From Coenobita brevimanus (lineage: Eukaryota; Arthropoda; Malacostraca; Decapoda; Coenobitidae), in contig CM064664.1 of the NCBI GenBank assembly GCA_032717465.1, positions 2,050,969 to 2,114,968 on the forward strand: a stretch of 64,000 nt of DNA, given 5' to 3'. Shown piece by piece: positions 43,632 to 52,770 of the stretch (positions are counted from its first letter, which is position 1; each line of letters begins with the position of its first letter). A program made the translations under genes and the position numbers. The notes below the pieces were generated by a model. It made no database searches. It saw nothing but the letters and a program-made list of their open reading frames with translations, and had not been told where the DNA came from.

Positions 43632-45930
43632 ATCTATCTATCTATCTATTGCCAGACGCCTCAATCCCGTTTGGGGTGGCCACAAACAAATCGCCTCCAA
43701 GTCGCCCTGTCCCCCGCCATTTCACTCCCCTGCTCCCAACTCACACCCCCCTCTCTCATATACCTCTCCACCCCATCCCTCCATCTCATCCTCGGCCTCC
43801 CGCTCCCTCTTCCCCCCTCCACCTCACTCACATACACTCTCTTCGTCAGTCTTTCACCCTCCATCCTCTCCACATGGCCAAACCACCTCAGTGTGTTCCT
43901 CATAACGCTTCCTATCATATCCACATCAACACCACAACGCTCCTTTGTATCCTCATTCGTCAGCCTGTCTCTCCACGTGACTCCACAGGCTCCTCTTAAA
44001 TAACTCATTTCCACTGCTCTCACTCTTGACTTGTGTCCTTCCAACAGCGTCCAAGTTTCACTTCCGTACGTTAGCGTTGGTATCACAATACTGTCATGTA
44101 GTAACTTTTTCACCTCCATGCTCACTTCCCTGTTTCTTATCACTGCTTTCAAAGAACCAGCAACCTTTCTTCCCTGCTGTACCCTTTCAAGCACTTCACC
44201 CTCCAAACTTCCATCCTTACTCATCACACTACCCAAGTACTTAAACATACTCACATTTTCCAATTCCTCACCATCCAACCTCGCTGTACATTCACTGACT
44301 TCACCTCTCTCAAAGACCATCACTTTACTCTTCCCTACATTCACCTTTAGATTCCATTTCTTACACACTCTCCCAAACTCATCCACCAAGCCTTGCAGCT
44401 CCCCTTTGTCTTCACTCAACAACTCAGTATCATCTGCAAACAACAGTACAGGGAGTTTCCAAACACTATCCTCTCTCACCAGGGCCACTCCAACATCCAC
44501 TACCCTACCTTGTACCTCTTTTATTACCTCATCCATGTACAGATTGAACAACCATGGAGACATGACACATCCCTGTTTCAACCCAACTTTCAAAGAGAAA
44601 AATTCACTTAGTTCACCATCCACACGCACTGCAGCCTTCGCACCATCGTACATACTCTTCACAGCATTCAACAACTTTCCATCTACTCCATATATTCTTA
44701 ACACTTTCCACAATCCTTGTCTATCCACTCTGTCATATGCTTTCTCCAAATCCATGAAAGCCGCATACAACTTCTTTCCCTTCTCTAGAAACTTTTCCAC
44801 TAAGGATCTGAATATCTGATCTACACAACCTCTTCCTTTCCTAAAGCCTCCCCGTTCTTCTCCAACTAATTTCTCTGTTCTTTCTCTAACTCTGTCAATA
44901 AGTATCCTACCATACACTTTTCCTATTATACTAAGAAGACAAATGCCCCTATGATTACCACACACTTCTTTTTCCCCTTTTCCTTTGTACAAGGGAATAA
45001 TTATAACTGACTTCCAATCCTCTGGGACTCTACCTTCCTCCCAGGCCAATGTGCACATCTTCCACATCCATTCTACTACTATCTCTCCCCCATGCTTCAG
45101 CATTTCACCACACACTCCATCAATTCCTGGGGATTTCCCTGATTTAACTTTCTTCATTGCTTCCACAACTTCTATCCTACTGATTTCTTTCTGTCTTCTC
45201 ACCTCCCTCCTTCTCCCAGCCATCCCCCAGCCACTTATACTCGCATTACTTCCATCCTCTACATTCAACAATTCCTTAAAGTGTTCTCTCCATCTGCTCA
45301 CTTTTTCTCCCTTCTCCATTAGTAATCTACCATTTTTATCTTTCACTCCCCTGCTAACTTCACTTCCACCCTGTCTTACTCTTTTCACCTCTTTCCAGAA
45401 CATTTTCTTACAGTCCCTCCACTTTACACTCAAATTCCTTCCAAATTCCTCATCCACTCTCTTCTTACTCTCTCTTACTAATCTTTTCACCTCTCTCTTT
45501 CTTTCTACATATAACTCTCTCTTCCGCCTCTCAACTTCTTCCACGCCCCTATTTCTCATCCATTCATTGTATGCTTTCTTCTTTTGTGCCACAGCCTGTT
45601 TCACCTCTTCAGTCCACCACGCTGTTCCTTGCACCCCCCTCCGTCTTCTCTTCCTTCCACACACCACACCACACGCTGCACATATTTCTTCTGTAAATAT
45701 CCTACACACACCTTCCACGTCTCCCATCTGCTCCAATTCATATTTGCCCAATCGTTCCTCCACTTCTCTCTTATACTCTGCCTTTTTCTCATCCTCTTGT
45801 AACCTTTCCACTCTCCTTGCAACTACTCCTTCCTCTCGTCTTTCCCTTCTTCTATTCCTCCATCTTACTTGAATTCTAATTCTGGCCTCCACCAAGTAGT
45901 GGTCAGAAAGTCCACTCCCCCAACCTCAGT
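43632..45930 (-). mobile_element. RTE-type LINE, copy 1 (5'-truncated)
   Basis: On the minus strand it begins in the last motif of the endonuclease (GLSDHYLVEAR, about 45890-45925), runs through the reverse transcriptase, and ends with GGCCACCCCAAACGGGATTG, then AGGCGTCTGGCAATAGATAG with a (GATA)n tail. It is highly similar to copy 2 at 55878-58105. A short microsatellite tail instead of poly(A) fits RTE-clade LINEs. Confidence 0.9.
43661..45895 (-). CDS. RTE-type LINE reverse transcriptase, 744 codons, uninterrupted but 5'-incomplete
   Basis: The protein copies LINE RNA into target DNA. The N-terminal part is a basic and acidic helical region (RRERREEGVVARRVERLQE; WWTEEVKQAVAQKKKAYNEW). Reverse transcriptase blocks in order are KSGKSPGIDGVCGEMLKHGG, SVIIIPLYKGKG, NHRGICLLSI, GFRKGRGCVDQ, AFMDLEKAYDRVDR, GLKQGCVMSPWLFNLYMDE and LLFADDTELL. 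The C-terminal part has the GSVMSKDG and WFGHVERM blocks seen in RTE proteins, ending CGHPKRD. Compared with copy 2 it lacks two codons after GCVDQIF and has FADDTEL where copy 2 has FADDTVL. The endonuclease is missing, so the copy is not autonomous. The ATG used here is internal to the original protein. Confidence 0.9.
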   Translation of the reverse strand: MVEARIRIQVRWRNRRRERREEGVVARRVERLQEDEKKAEYKREVEERLGKYELEQMGDVEGVCRIFTEEICAACGVVCGRKRRRRGVQGTAWWTEEVKQAVAQKKKAYNEWMRNRGVEEVERRKRELYVERKREVKRLVRESKKRVDEEFGRNLSVKWRDCKKMFWKEVKRVRQGGSEVSRGVKDKNGRLLMEKGEKVSRWREHFKELLNVEDGSNASISGWGMAGRRREVRRQKEISRIEVVEAMKKVKSGKSPGIDGVCGEMLKHGGEIVVEWMWKMCTLAWEEGRVPEDWKSVIIIPLYKGKGEKEVCGNHRGICLLSIIGKVYGRILIDRVRERTEKLVGEERGGFRKGRGCVDQIFRSLVEKFLEKGKKLYAAFMDLEKAYDRVDRQGLWKVLRIYGVDGKLLNAVKSMYDGAKAAVRVDGELSEFFSLKVGLKQGCVMSPWLFNLYMDEVIKEVQGRVVDVGVALVREDSVWKLPVLLFADDTELLSEDKGELQGLVDEFGRVCKKWNLKVNVGKSKVMVFERGEVSECTARLDGEELENVSMFKYLGSVMSKDGSLEGEVLERVQQGRKVAGSLKAVIRNREVSMEVKKLLHDSIVIPTLTYGSETWTLLEGHKSRVRAVEMSYLRGACGVTWRDRLTNEDTKERCGVDVDMIGSVMRNTLRWFGHVERMEGERLTKRVYVSEVEGGRGSGRPRMRWRDGVERYMREGGVSWEQGSEMAGDRATWRRFVCGHPKRD

Positions 45931-46261
45931 AAATTTGTGGACCTCTGTAAATATGTGGACACAAAAAATTAGCTGCATGAAATGAATAGGTCTGAAAATA
46001 AATGAGGGATTACCTGTTGGTATGTGTAGAAATGGATAGTCACTCTTTCTTCACTCGATCGTCTAAGGTGTAGCATTCTAAATCACTTAACGCCACACGA
46101 TTTTAATCTACAGTACATGTGGAAGTTTTACGTGATGCGAGGGTTATAAAACCATCATTAATTCCTTCACAACGATTTTTTATCTATCCTGCGAAGCAGA
46201 ATGGTATTTTCGGAAATTCGGCATATAACGATGCACGAGATACACCCTCTGTGTGTATTTG
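45931..46261. other. Unassigned intergenic sequence
   Basis: No gene or repeat recognised. Confidence 0.4.
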
Positions 46262-46347
46262 TCCCCCTACAGGGAGTCTGTCGTCCTGTCTCGGCTACCT
46301 CCCTTTCCTTGGGGGAAGCAGCCTAGGTATATAGATAGATAGATAGA
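46262..46347 (+). repeat. Short retroposon end with (ATAG)n tail
   Basis: TGTCTCGGCTACCTCCCTTT and TTGGGGGAAGCAGC, also at 7210-7250, are followed by an (ATAG)n tail that abuts the next MITE. Confidence 0.6.
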
Positions 46348-46348
46348 C

Positions 46349-46605
46349 AGTCGCGGCGTGCGACTCTGAGATTGATATTATCGTGCCTTGGCAACCTAAC
46401 ATTCAAAAGTGCGTCTGATTTCGTGTATAATATGAGACGCATGTGATTCTTGTATAATATGTTCGTGCATAATAATATTTTTGTATAATATATTCATGCA
46501 TAATAATATGATTCGTGTATAATACGATATGAAATCGAACGCACATTTTGAATGATAGGTTGCCAGGGTACGACAATGACAACCTCAGAGTCGTGCGCCG
46601 CGACT
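46349..46605. mobile_element. MITE family A, copy 2
   Basis: AGTCGCGGCGTGCGACTCTGAG at the left and CTCAGAGTCGTGCGCCGCGACT at the right are inverted copies. The match extends inward through GCCTTGGCAACCTAACATTC, giving TIRs of about 75 bp. The core is CGTGTATAATAT-type units. Copy 1 is at 3584-3814. Confidence 0.85.
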
Positions 46606-47055
46606 ATTGTAACTATTCGACAGATTTAAATGTAACTTTCCAGGTGAGTTCATCTAGTTACCCCGATGGTTTTCAAATATATATACAATTTTCCAATCAT
46701 GATCTTTAGGGGGGTTCAGCTATCCTCACCAAATGAAAAATTCTCAGAAATGGTGAAAGGAGGGCAGATAAGGCTTTGATATCTTAGTTCATGTTGTACC
46801 ATGGACTCTCATCCGTAATGCAATATTTGGGGAGCGTGACTCCTCCAGCGATACTTGGGAGGGAGCCCTTTCAAATAAATAATTAATGAACAATCAGAAA
46901 TAAGGGAAAGTGAGCACATGGATTTCGACGAAGCTTATCAGGTTACTTTGTCTGGTTCCTTGATAATGTCTTCCCCCCTCCAAAACTTATATAAGGAACA
47001 CAAAGTAAAGAGGACAGATATCGCTTTGATATCTTAACACATGTTGTACAACAGG
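46606..47055. other. Unassigned sequence with a dispersed short duplication
   Basis: GCTTTGATATCTTA...CATGTTGTAC occurs at about 46770-46800 and again at about 47023-47050. No gene seen. Confidence 0.5.
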
Positions 47056-47069
47056 CTCCAGTCCGCCAA

Positions 47070-47114
47070 CTATTACTACTTCTACTATTACTACTGCTGC
47101 TGCTGCTGCTGCTG

Positions 47115-47175
<61 letters not shown>

Positions 47176-47176
47176 G
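47070..47176. repeat. (TAC)n/(TGC)n microsatellite
   Basis: TAC and TGC trinucleotide runs. Poly-Tyr and poly-Ser frames here are artefacts. Confidence 0.95.
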
Positions 47177-47336
47177 ACTCACTGAATGTATCCTGGGATA
47201 CCATCCCTTCACATATACCATCACTGCGATCATGTGGCTTTTCAATAAGGATATTAGCTTCTTTTCTGATGCAGTAATATTATTTTTTTGTTCTCTCAAA
47301 TCGGCATGCATATCATTGGACTGGGTTTGCAGTTTC

Positions 47337-47406
47337 CAGTTTTGTATAACGTAAGAGAGACGTGTCGAACTGGAATGATTAACTGTGGTTTTCATCAACA
47401 TCTTCA

Positions 47407-47466
<60 letters not shown>

Positions 47467-47530
47467 GTATAACGTATGAGAGACGTGTCAAACTGGAATT
47501 GTTAACTATAGTTTTCATCAACACCTTCAC
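47337..47530. repeat. Direct duplication of about 65 bp flanking a (CA)n run
   Basis: AGTTTTGTATAACGTAAGAG to TTCATCAACATCTTCACTAC is repeated after the (CA)n tract (47408-47461) as AGTTTTGTATAACGTATGAG to TTCATCAACACCTTCACCAC. Confidence 0.85.
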
Positions 47531-47753
47531 CACTTTGGTGTCTACAAAGCTGAATAAAATAAAATCGTCTACTGTCAGCAAAATTACAAAAAATAATGTC
47601 CTCGGAATGAAGGAGTTAAGAAAGGAAAGATGATATACTGAGATATTTACGAAATGGAAAACAGAAATAATGAAATGATATTAGATAACCAGGGCATCAG
47701 GCCGGAGAACAGTAAGGTCGGGCCACGCAGGACTGGTTCCTTTTAATCCCATA

Positions 47754-47756
<3 letters not shown>

Positions 47757-47788
<32 letters not shown>
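47757..47788. repeat. T homopolymer
   Basis: A run of about 31 T. Confidence 0.95.
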
Positions 47789-47791
<3 letters not shown>

Positions 47792-47963
47792 ACCTCCAGG
47801 CGATTTGATCCAACTTAGGAAAGGCCTCTCATACCGGGGTGAGGGTCTGTACCTGACGGTTAGGTCCACTGGAGTACCGGAACTCCTTGTCGGAAGGGGA
47901 ATGATAGCTAAACAACTGCTGTATATAGGAAAAGCGATGCCTGTAGAAGTTGAAGTGCAGTAA

Positions 47964-48023
<60 letters not shown>

Positions 48024-48425
48024 ACTGGTAGAACCGACACGGTGCGAACATCAGCATATGAAAGGACATACTACCAGCACCCACATTCATTATCCACCAT
48101 GGCACACCTTATACATCGCGAGACGAGTATTTTAACTACCGAGGCGAGGTCTATATCTGACTCTTAAAGTTCGAAGTCTCTCCAAAGCTGAAGAAAATTC
48201 CCCGAAAGTAGCAAGAATTCAGTAGAATGTAAAAAATACGATATCGCAATGAAATTATTAACCTCTTCAATCCGGTGCGTATTTGATAGCTTATTCTTGC
48301 TACAGTCTGACAATTTAATTATTTCTAGTGCCAAAGCAGTGTATGGGTTATCGAAGGCTGTAGCCAATCCTGTGAGTTCGAAAGTTCCCCTAAGCCGAAC
48401 AAAACCATCTGTAAATAGCAAACAA
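47789..48425. repeat. Palindromic repeat family fragments with a (GT)n tract
   Basis: CTACCTCCAGGCGATTTGATCC and AGGAAAGGCCTCTCATACCG (47790-47840), TTCGAAGTCTCTCCAAAGCTG (48169-48190) and TTAACCTCTTCAATCCGGTGCG (48258-48280) are family words. (GT)n runs at 47967-48021. Confidence 0.6.
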
Positions 48426-48654
48426 TATAAAGGAACAGGACAAAACCGGACTGAAGATGCAAGCTATGTATATAGAGACGGTAAACAGGTGAAAGGAAAT
48501 TGGAGCAAGCATGGTGGATTTCTAAAAAACAAGATGAATAAAGGAATAAAAAAAAAAATCTTCCATGCACCAGATTACAAGCTTCCTTCATTCATTGGAA
48601 AAAAAAAAAAAGTAACAGTTGGACCTGCAGTGCTGTAGGTTGAAGTTTGGGGAA

Positions 48655-49225
48655 AAACTCATCTGGGGAAGCGAGTTTCAAAGAGAAGCAGCTCGGAGAA
48701 TAAAGGAGTTCTTATAGGCAAAAGTTTTACAACATGGGAATGTGACAGTCGTCATGAGCGCTACCAGATCCCCGTGTAACACGGGAGGTGAGGAGAGGTG
48801 GCACAATGGATGCAACTTCGTCTGAGCATTTGCCATAAAAGTATCTGTAATATAATGCAAGGGAGGCAACATTCCGTCTTCCCTGTAGGGCAGGTAGTTC
48901 ATTTATAATTGCTGGGTTATTAATTATTCTTATAGCTTTGTTTTGAATTTTGTCCAATTGTTTGGTGGTAACTCCTCCTTATCCACTCCACAAGGGTTGG
49001 CAATACGAGTATTCGAGCAGAGAGCGCACAAGCCTCTTGTTAAGTATACCCAGCTGCTGGTCAGCGAAGAAGTTCCGGATTCTGTATAATAATCCAAATC
49101 TCTCTGAGGCGGTTGTAGCAAGTAATCTAACGTAAGAGTTCCAACTGTGGCGAGAAATTAATGGTTGTATTAAATCCTTCTCCACGAGCATATAGTTTAG
49201 TGTATTGCTGCTACCTCTCAACAGG
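48655..49225 (-). pseudogene. LINE reverse transcriptase C-terminal fragment (Jockey/CR1-like)
   Basis: Two adjacent minus-strand frames read VRLLATTASERFGLLYRIRN...ILNKRLVRSLLEYSYCQPLW (about 49130-48985) and MDKIQNKAIRIINNPAIINE...RRNVASLALYYRYFYGKCSDE (about 48957-48820). These are the thumb and C-terminal segments that follow the YADD domain in Jockey/CR1-type proteins. The order is correct and the frame is broken between them. It is a different lineage from the 24.3-kb element. Confidence 0.75.
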
Positions 49226-49404
49226 CTGATACACTTTTATCCTTTCATTTTTACCCCTTCACTACGAGGATACTCTTTAGATCTCCACACAATGGTAGAG
49301 ACCTACTGTATTTTCTTAGTTTCTTTCTCTTTCCTCTTTTTTCCAAACACTTTTAACGTATGCCGTTCCTTCAATTCCTCACCAATTCACATGGGATTAT
49401 ACTC

Positions 49405-49414
<10 letters not shown>

Positions 49415-49485
<71 letters not shown>
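49415..49485. repeat. (TA)n microsatellite
   Basis: Near-pure TA run. Confidence 0.97.
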
Positions 49486-49487
<2 letters not shown>

Positions 49488-49657
49488 ATCGCTTACAAAG
49501 GTTTCAATATGCTTGCACGCATCGGCCTTGGTCACCCAGTGGCGGCTCCCCACGTTTTTCGCTCGCTGACAGCCTTCCTGTTCAGTCCCTTGTCCCTGAG
49601 GTCACACTCTATGACCTCATCCCAGGTCTTTTTCGATCTGCCTCTCGCAACCTGACG

Positions 49658-49660
<3 letters not shown>
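49488..49660 (-). pseudogene. LINE C-terminal fragment between microsatellites
   Basis: On the minus strand the frame reads REVARGRSKKTWDEVIECDL and RDKGLNRKAVSERKTW. This resembles the GR(S/P)KKTW...DL...GL closing segment of many LINE reverse transcriptases. It is bounded by (TA)n and by (CA)n (49661-49709). Confidence 0.55.

Positions 49661-49710
<50 letters not shown>
49661..49710. repeat. (CA)n microsatellite
   Basis: Near-pure CA run followed by (TATG)n. Confidence 0.97.
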
Positions 49711-49713
<3 letters not shown>

Positions 49714-49894
49714 TGTACCGTATGTACTTATGTATGTATGTATGGAGTCAACGCGCTGTTGCGGTGTGAAGACCAACCTGCATTACTTTAGTAGTGATGG
49801 CAAAATTTAGTTTCTATATGCTTGCCACCGTCAACGAATTATATTTACTATATTTATTTTATTCAACAAGAAAAGGGAAGTAAAGACCCCTTAA

Positions 49895-50090
49895 CCTACG
49901 AAGACTTAATTGCTACCCAAACACGATTTTACATAGCATAGGAAAGACTTCCAATGGTAAGGGTGACGTATAGCCTTCAGTAACCCCTTTAGTAACCCCA
50001 TTAATACTCCATAACTGAGTGCAGTGGTGTGGAGGTGGCATGAAATAAACTATAATGATTTATTTATACTGACAGGGTTAATATCAATAT
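49895..50090. repeat. Palindromic repeat family copy
   Basis: CCCCTTAACCTACGAAGACT, then AATTGCTACCCAAACACGATTT, then GACTTCCAATGGTAAGGGTG follow the family order, ending near TGACAGGGTTAATA. Confidence 0.55.
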
Positions 50091-50299
50091 ATAAAAGCAG
50101 GGAAAGAAGAACACCAACCTCTACAGCCAGCGCACGTCTTTAGTAATTATTTCTGCTACAGCCACACTGTTCTCTCTGTCTTAGGAATGGCAGATCTTGA
50201 ACTGGAGGGCTTAGATACTCGTACAGCCACCTTTAACCGCCGCAGTCTGGCTATAACAGAAATAAGTTTTGAAGACGATTGTACAACCGTAATGAACAC

Positions 50300-50455
50300 G
50301 ATAACCTCTTCATATTAATGACATACATATTGACATTCTTGCTTCGTCCAAACAGATGAATACAGAATAGGGAACATTGGGAACTGGAAGGATTAAAAGC
50401 GGCCTTCATATAGGTGGCTCTCCAAAGTTGAAAAATCGTCTGGAGATAGTAAGAA

Positions 50456-50526
<71 letters not shown>
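50300..50526. repeat. Palindromic repeat right arm fused to (CA)n
   Basis: CTCCAAAGTTGAAAAATCGTCTGG and GATAGTAAGAATTTCA precede a CA run at 50458-50525. Confidence 0.6.
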
Positions 50527-50527
<1 letters not shown>

Positions 50528-50589
50528 GGCAGTACGAGCTTGGCTCATTCCTGTAAAGATACAGTTACGTAAGAACAATTAGGTAAAAA

Positions 50590-50984
50590 AGTGCGCGTGC
50601 CTCGTGGCGCGGTTTAAGAGCACCTGACTCCCAATTCAGGTGACTTGAGTTCGAGCCAGTTGGAGCCCTGCTCAGGCCGCGCTTCTAGCGTGGGTGAGGT
50701 GAGCTCATCTGTCAACCGCAACTCAAGCCGCACTGTGGTGGAAGACCCGCAAGGGTTCGAAACTCAGCGGGAATCAGATTAAGCGGTTTGTCCTCTTGTG
50801 CCTACACCTCACCCCAGCCTCGGTGAGACTTGGTAGTGTGTTATCGCTCCTCAGGAGCAGCCAGGGTCAGACTGTTGATCCCCTTAGGGCAGGATACTTG
50901 ATTAAAGACCTGTGTACTTTCTGCCACTAGCAGCGATGAATAAATAAACCAAAAATTATTATTATTATTATTATTATTAAATAT

Positions 50985-50986
<2 letters not shown>
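50590..50986 (+). mobile_element. tRNA-derived SINE with (ATT)n tail
   Basis: The 5' part GCCTCGTGGCGCGGTTTAAGAG carries an A-box-like motif. GACTTGAGTTCGAGCCAG about 45 bases on carries a B-box-like GTTCGAGCC. A body of about 300 bp follows (ends GCGATGAATAAATAAACC) with an (ATT)n tail at 50957-50977. The layout is a pol III-transcribed SINE. It is not the same family as those at 6458 or 63320. Confidence 0.85.
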
Positions 50987-51272
<286 letters not shown>

Positions 51273-51273
<1 letters not shown>

Positions 51274-51830
51274 TGTGGCAAATCAGAGCGGAGGAGACGA
51301 TTACATATAAGGGCTATTACCACACTCAGAAAACCCACTAGCCTGGGTACGTACATCCATCACATACATATCTATCAGTGATATCAAAAACCTTCATCTC
51401 TATTTACCACGCGTCGAGTAATGCTCTCCCATCACGGCATACACACCTATATGTCACCAGGCTAGGGTAATTAAAGCTAAGTTGGTGTATTGGAATATCA
51501 AAAGGAGTGAAACTGCCAACAGGTGTTTCAGAGGGGATGATACGAATGGCAAATGGCTGATATGGAAGTCTCGTATAAATAGGTTGGGTTATAGACGGCA
51601 TTATATTTTATGATAATTTGGTCGTCTTTTTTATACATACATACTTTAGATTTACCATTACCACACGACTGAATTCAAGAGAGTTGCTACCATAGTTCTT
51701 TCACCATAATTTGGCCCCGATTTTAGTTAACATGAAGTTTTTCACATATCTTAATGAGACAATCAAACAATAGTCGCCTCTATGTCCTTTCCGTACCACT
51801 GCATCGTGACTAGCACCTTATTTTAATATT
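51273..51830. other. Unassigned intergenic sequence
   Basis: No gene recognised. Confidence 0.4.
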
Positions 51831-51834
51831 AATC

Positions 51835-52400
51835 CCTTCTTATAGATCACAATTCAAACTAGAGGCAGTGAAATGAACAGTGAATGGATTAATGACAGGG
51901 TACGGTAGGTCCTAGTCAGGATTATATTTTATGGTAATTTAATGGCGACTTTTTGTATGTATATTTCATTCTTGAATTTCTTGCTACTGCCACACTATGA
52001 CTAAATTCAACTTTGGAGCAGTGGCGTACCTGAGTTGGGGGCGGGTGGGGGGGGGGTCTGTTTGAAACTGCCCCCCGGGCCCCCAATTGAGGGGGGTCTC
52101 CCAAAGCCTTAAAAATTTAAAAGCTTTTAAATTAATATTTAAAAATATATATATTTATCATCCCGACAATCCCGGTTGAGATATTAGATAAGTTTTGAAA
52201 ATTAGGGGGGCTAGGTTGTTTGTGGGAGGGGGGCCCCGCAAAGAACCTAGCCCCCCGGGCCCCCAAATCTCTAGGTACGCCCCTGCTTTGCAGACCTGCC
52301 ATGTGACAGTGTATTAATGATGGTTATATCATTACTCCTCCTGTTCGAAAAATATCTCCCTGGCTTAATAAAAGCGGCTGATGTAGTAAGAATAACGGAA
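51835..52400. repeat. Palindromic repeat family copy split by a hAT-type MITE
   Basis: The left part (TTCTTGCTACTGCCACACTATGACTAAATTC, about 51970-52010) and the right part (TTCGAAAAATATCTCCCTGGC, about 52344-52366; TGATGTAGTAAGAATAACGG) belong to the family. The MITE sits between them. Confidence 0.6.
52019..52285. mobile_element. hAT-type MITE
   Basis: The ends CAGTGGCGTACC and GGTACGCCCCTG are inverted repeats that extend into TTGGGGGC/GCCCCCAA. The 8-bp flanks CTTTGGAG (52011-52018) and CTTTGCAG (52286-52293) differ at one base, matching the 8-bp target duplication of hAT elements. The 267-bp element has no coding capacity. Confidence 0.85.
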
Positions 52401-52770
52401 AGTAAAAAACCTCAAACTGCACACAGTCGTTTGGAAGGATGGTATGGGAGTGTGTTGCGTGTGTTACGGAAGAGCCTAGGATGTACAGTTAGGTACAAAA
52501 GTTCGCCCACTATTCCACTCTGCTTAGGATATGTACTTAACTTTTCACTCATGGCGCATCGTATCAGAGAATCATCTAGGGCAAGAAAAACATAACAAGC
52601 CTTTCTTGGCTTATGACTATCAGCCAATAGAGGAAACTGGGAAGCAGAGATGAAATACTGGGAGAAATTTTGTCCCTGGCTGTGCAAGATAGGGTGACAG
52701 GACAGAGGACAGTATAGTTATACTTTATGTTGATCTGATGACATCTAATACATATAGTGTAGCAGATACT

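Noticed and set aside
43597..45872. Plus-strand ORFs rich in Ser, Pro and Leu opposite the RTE LINE
   Set aside because: Antisense shadows of the reverse transcriptase frame; the same mirror ORFs appear opposite the second copy.
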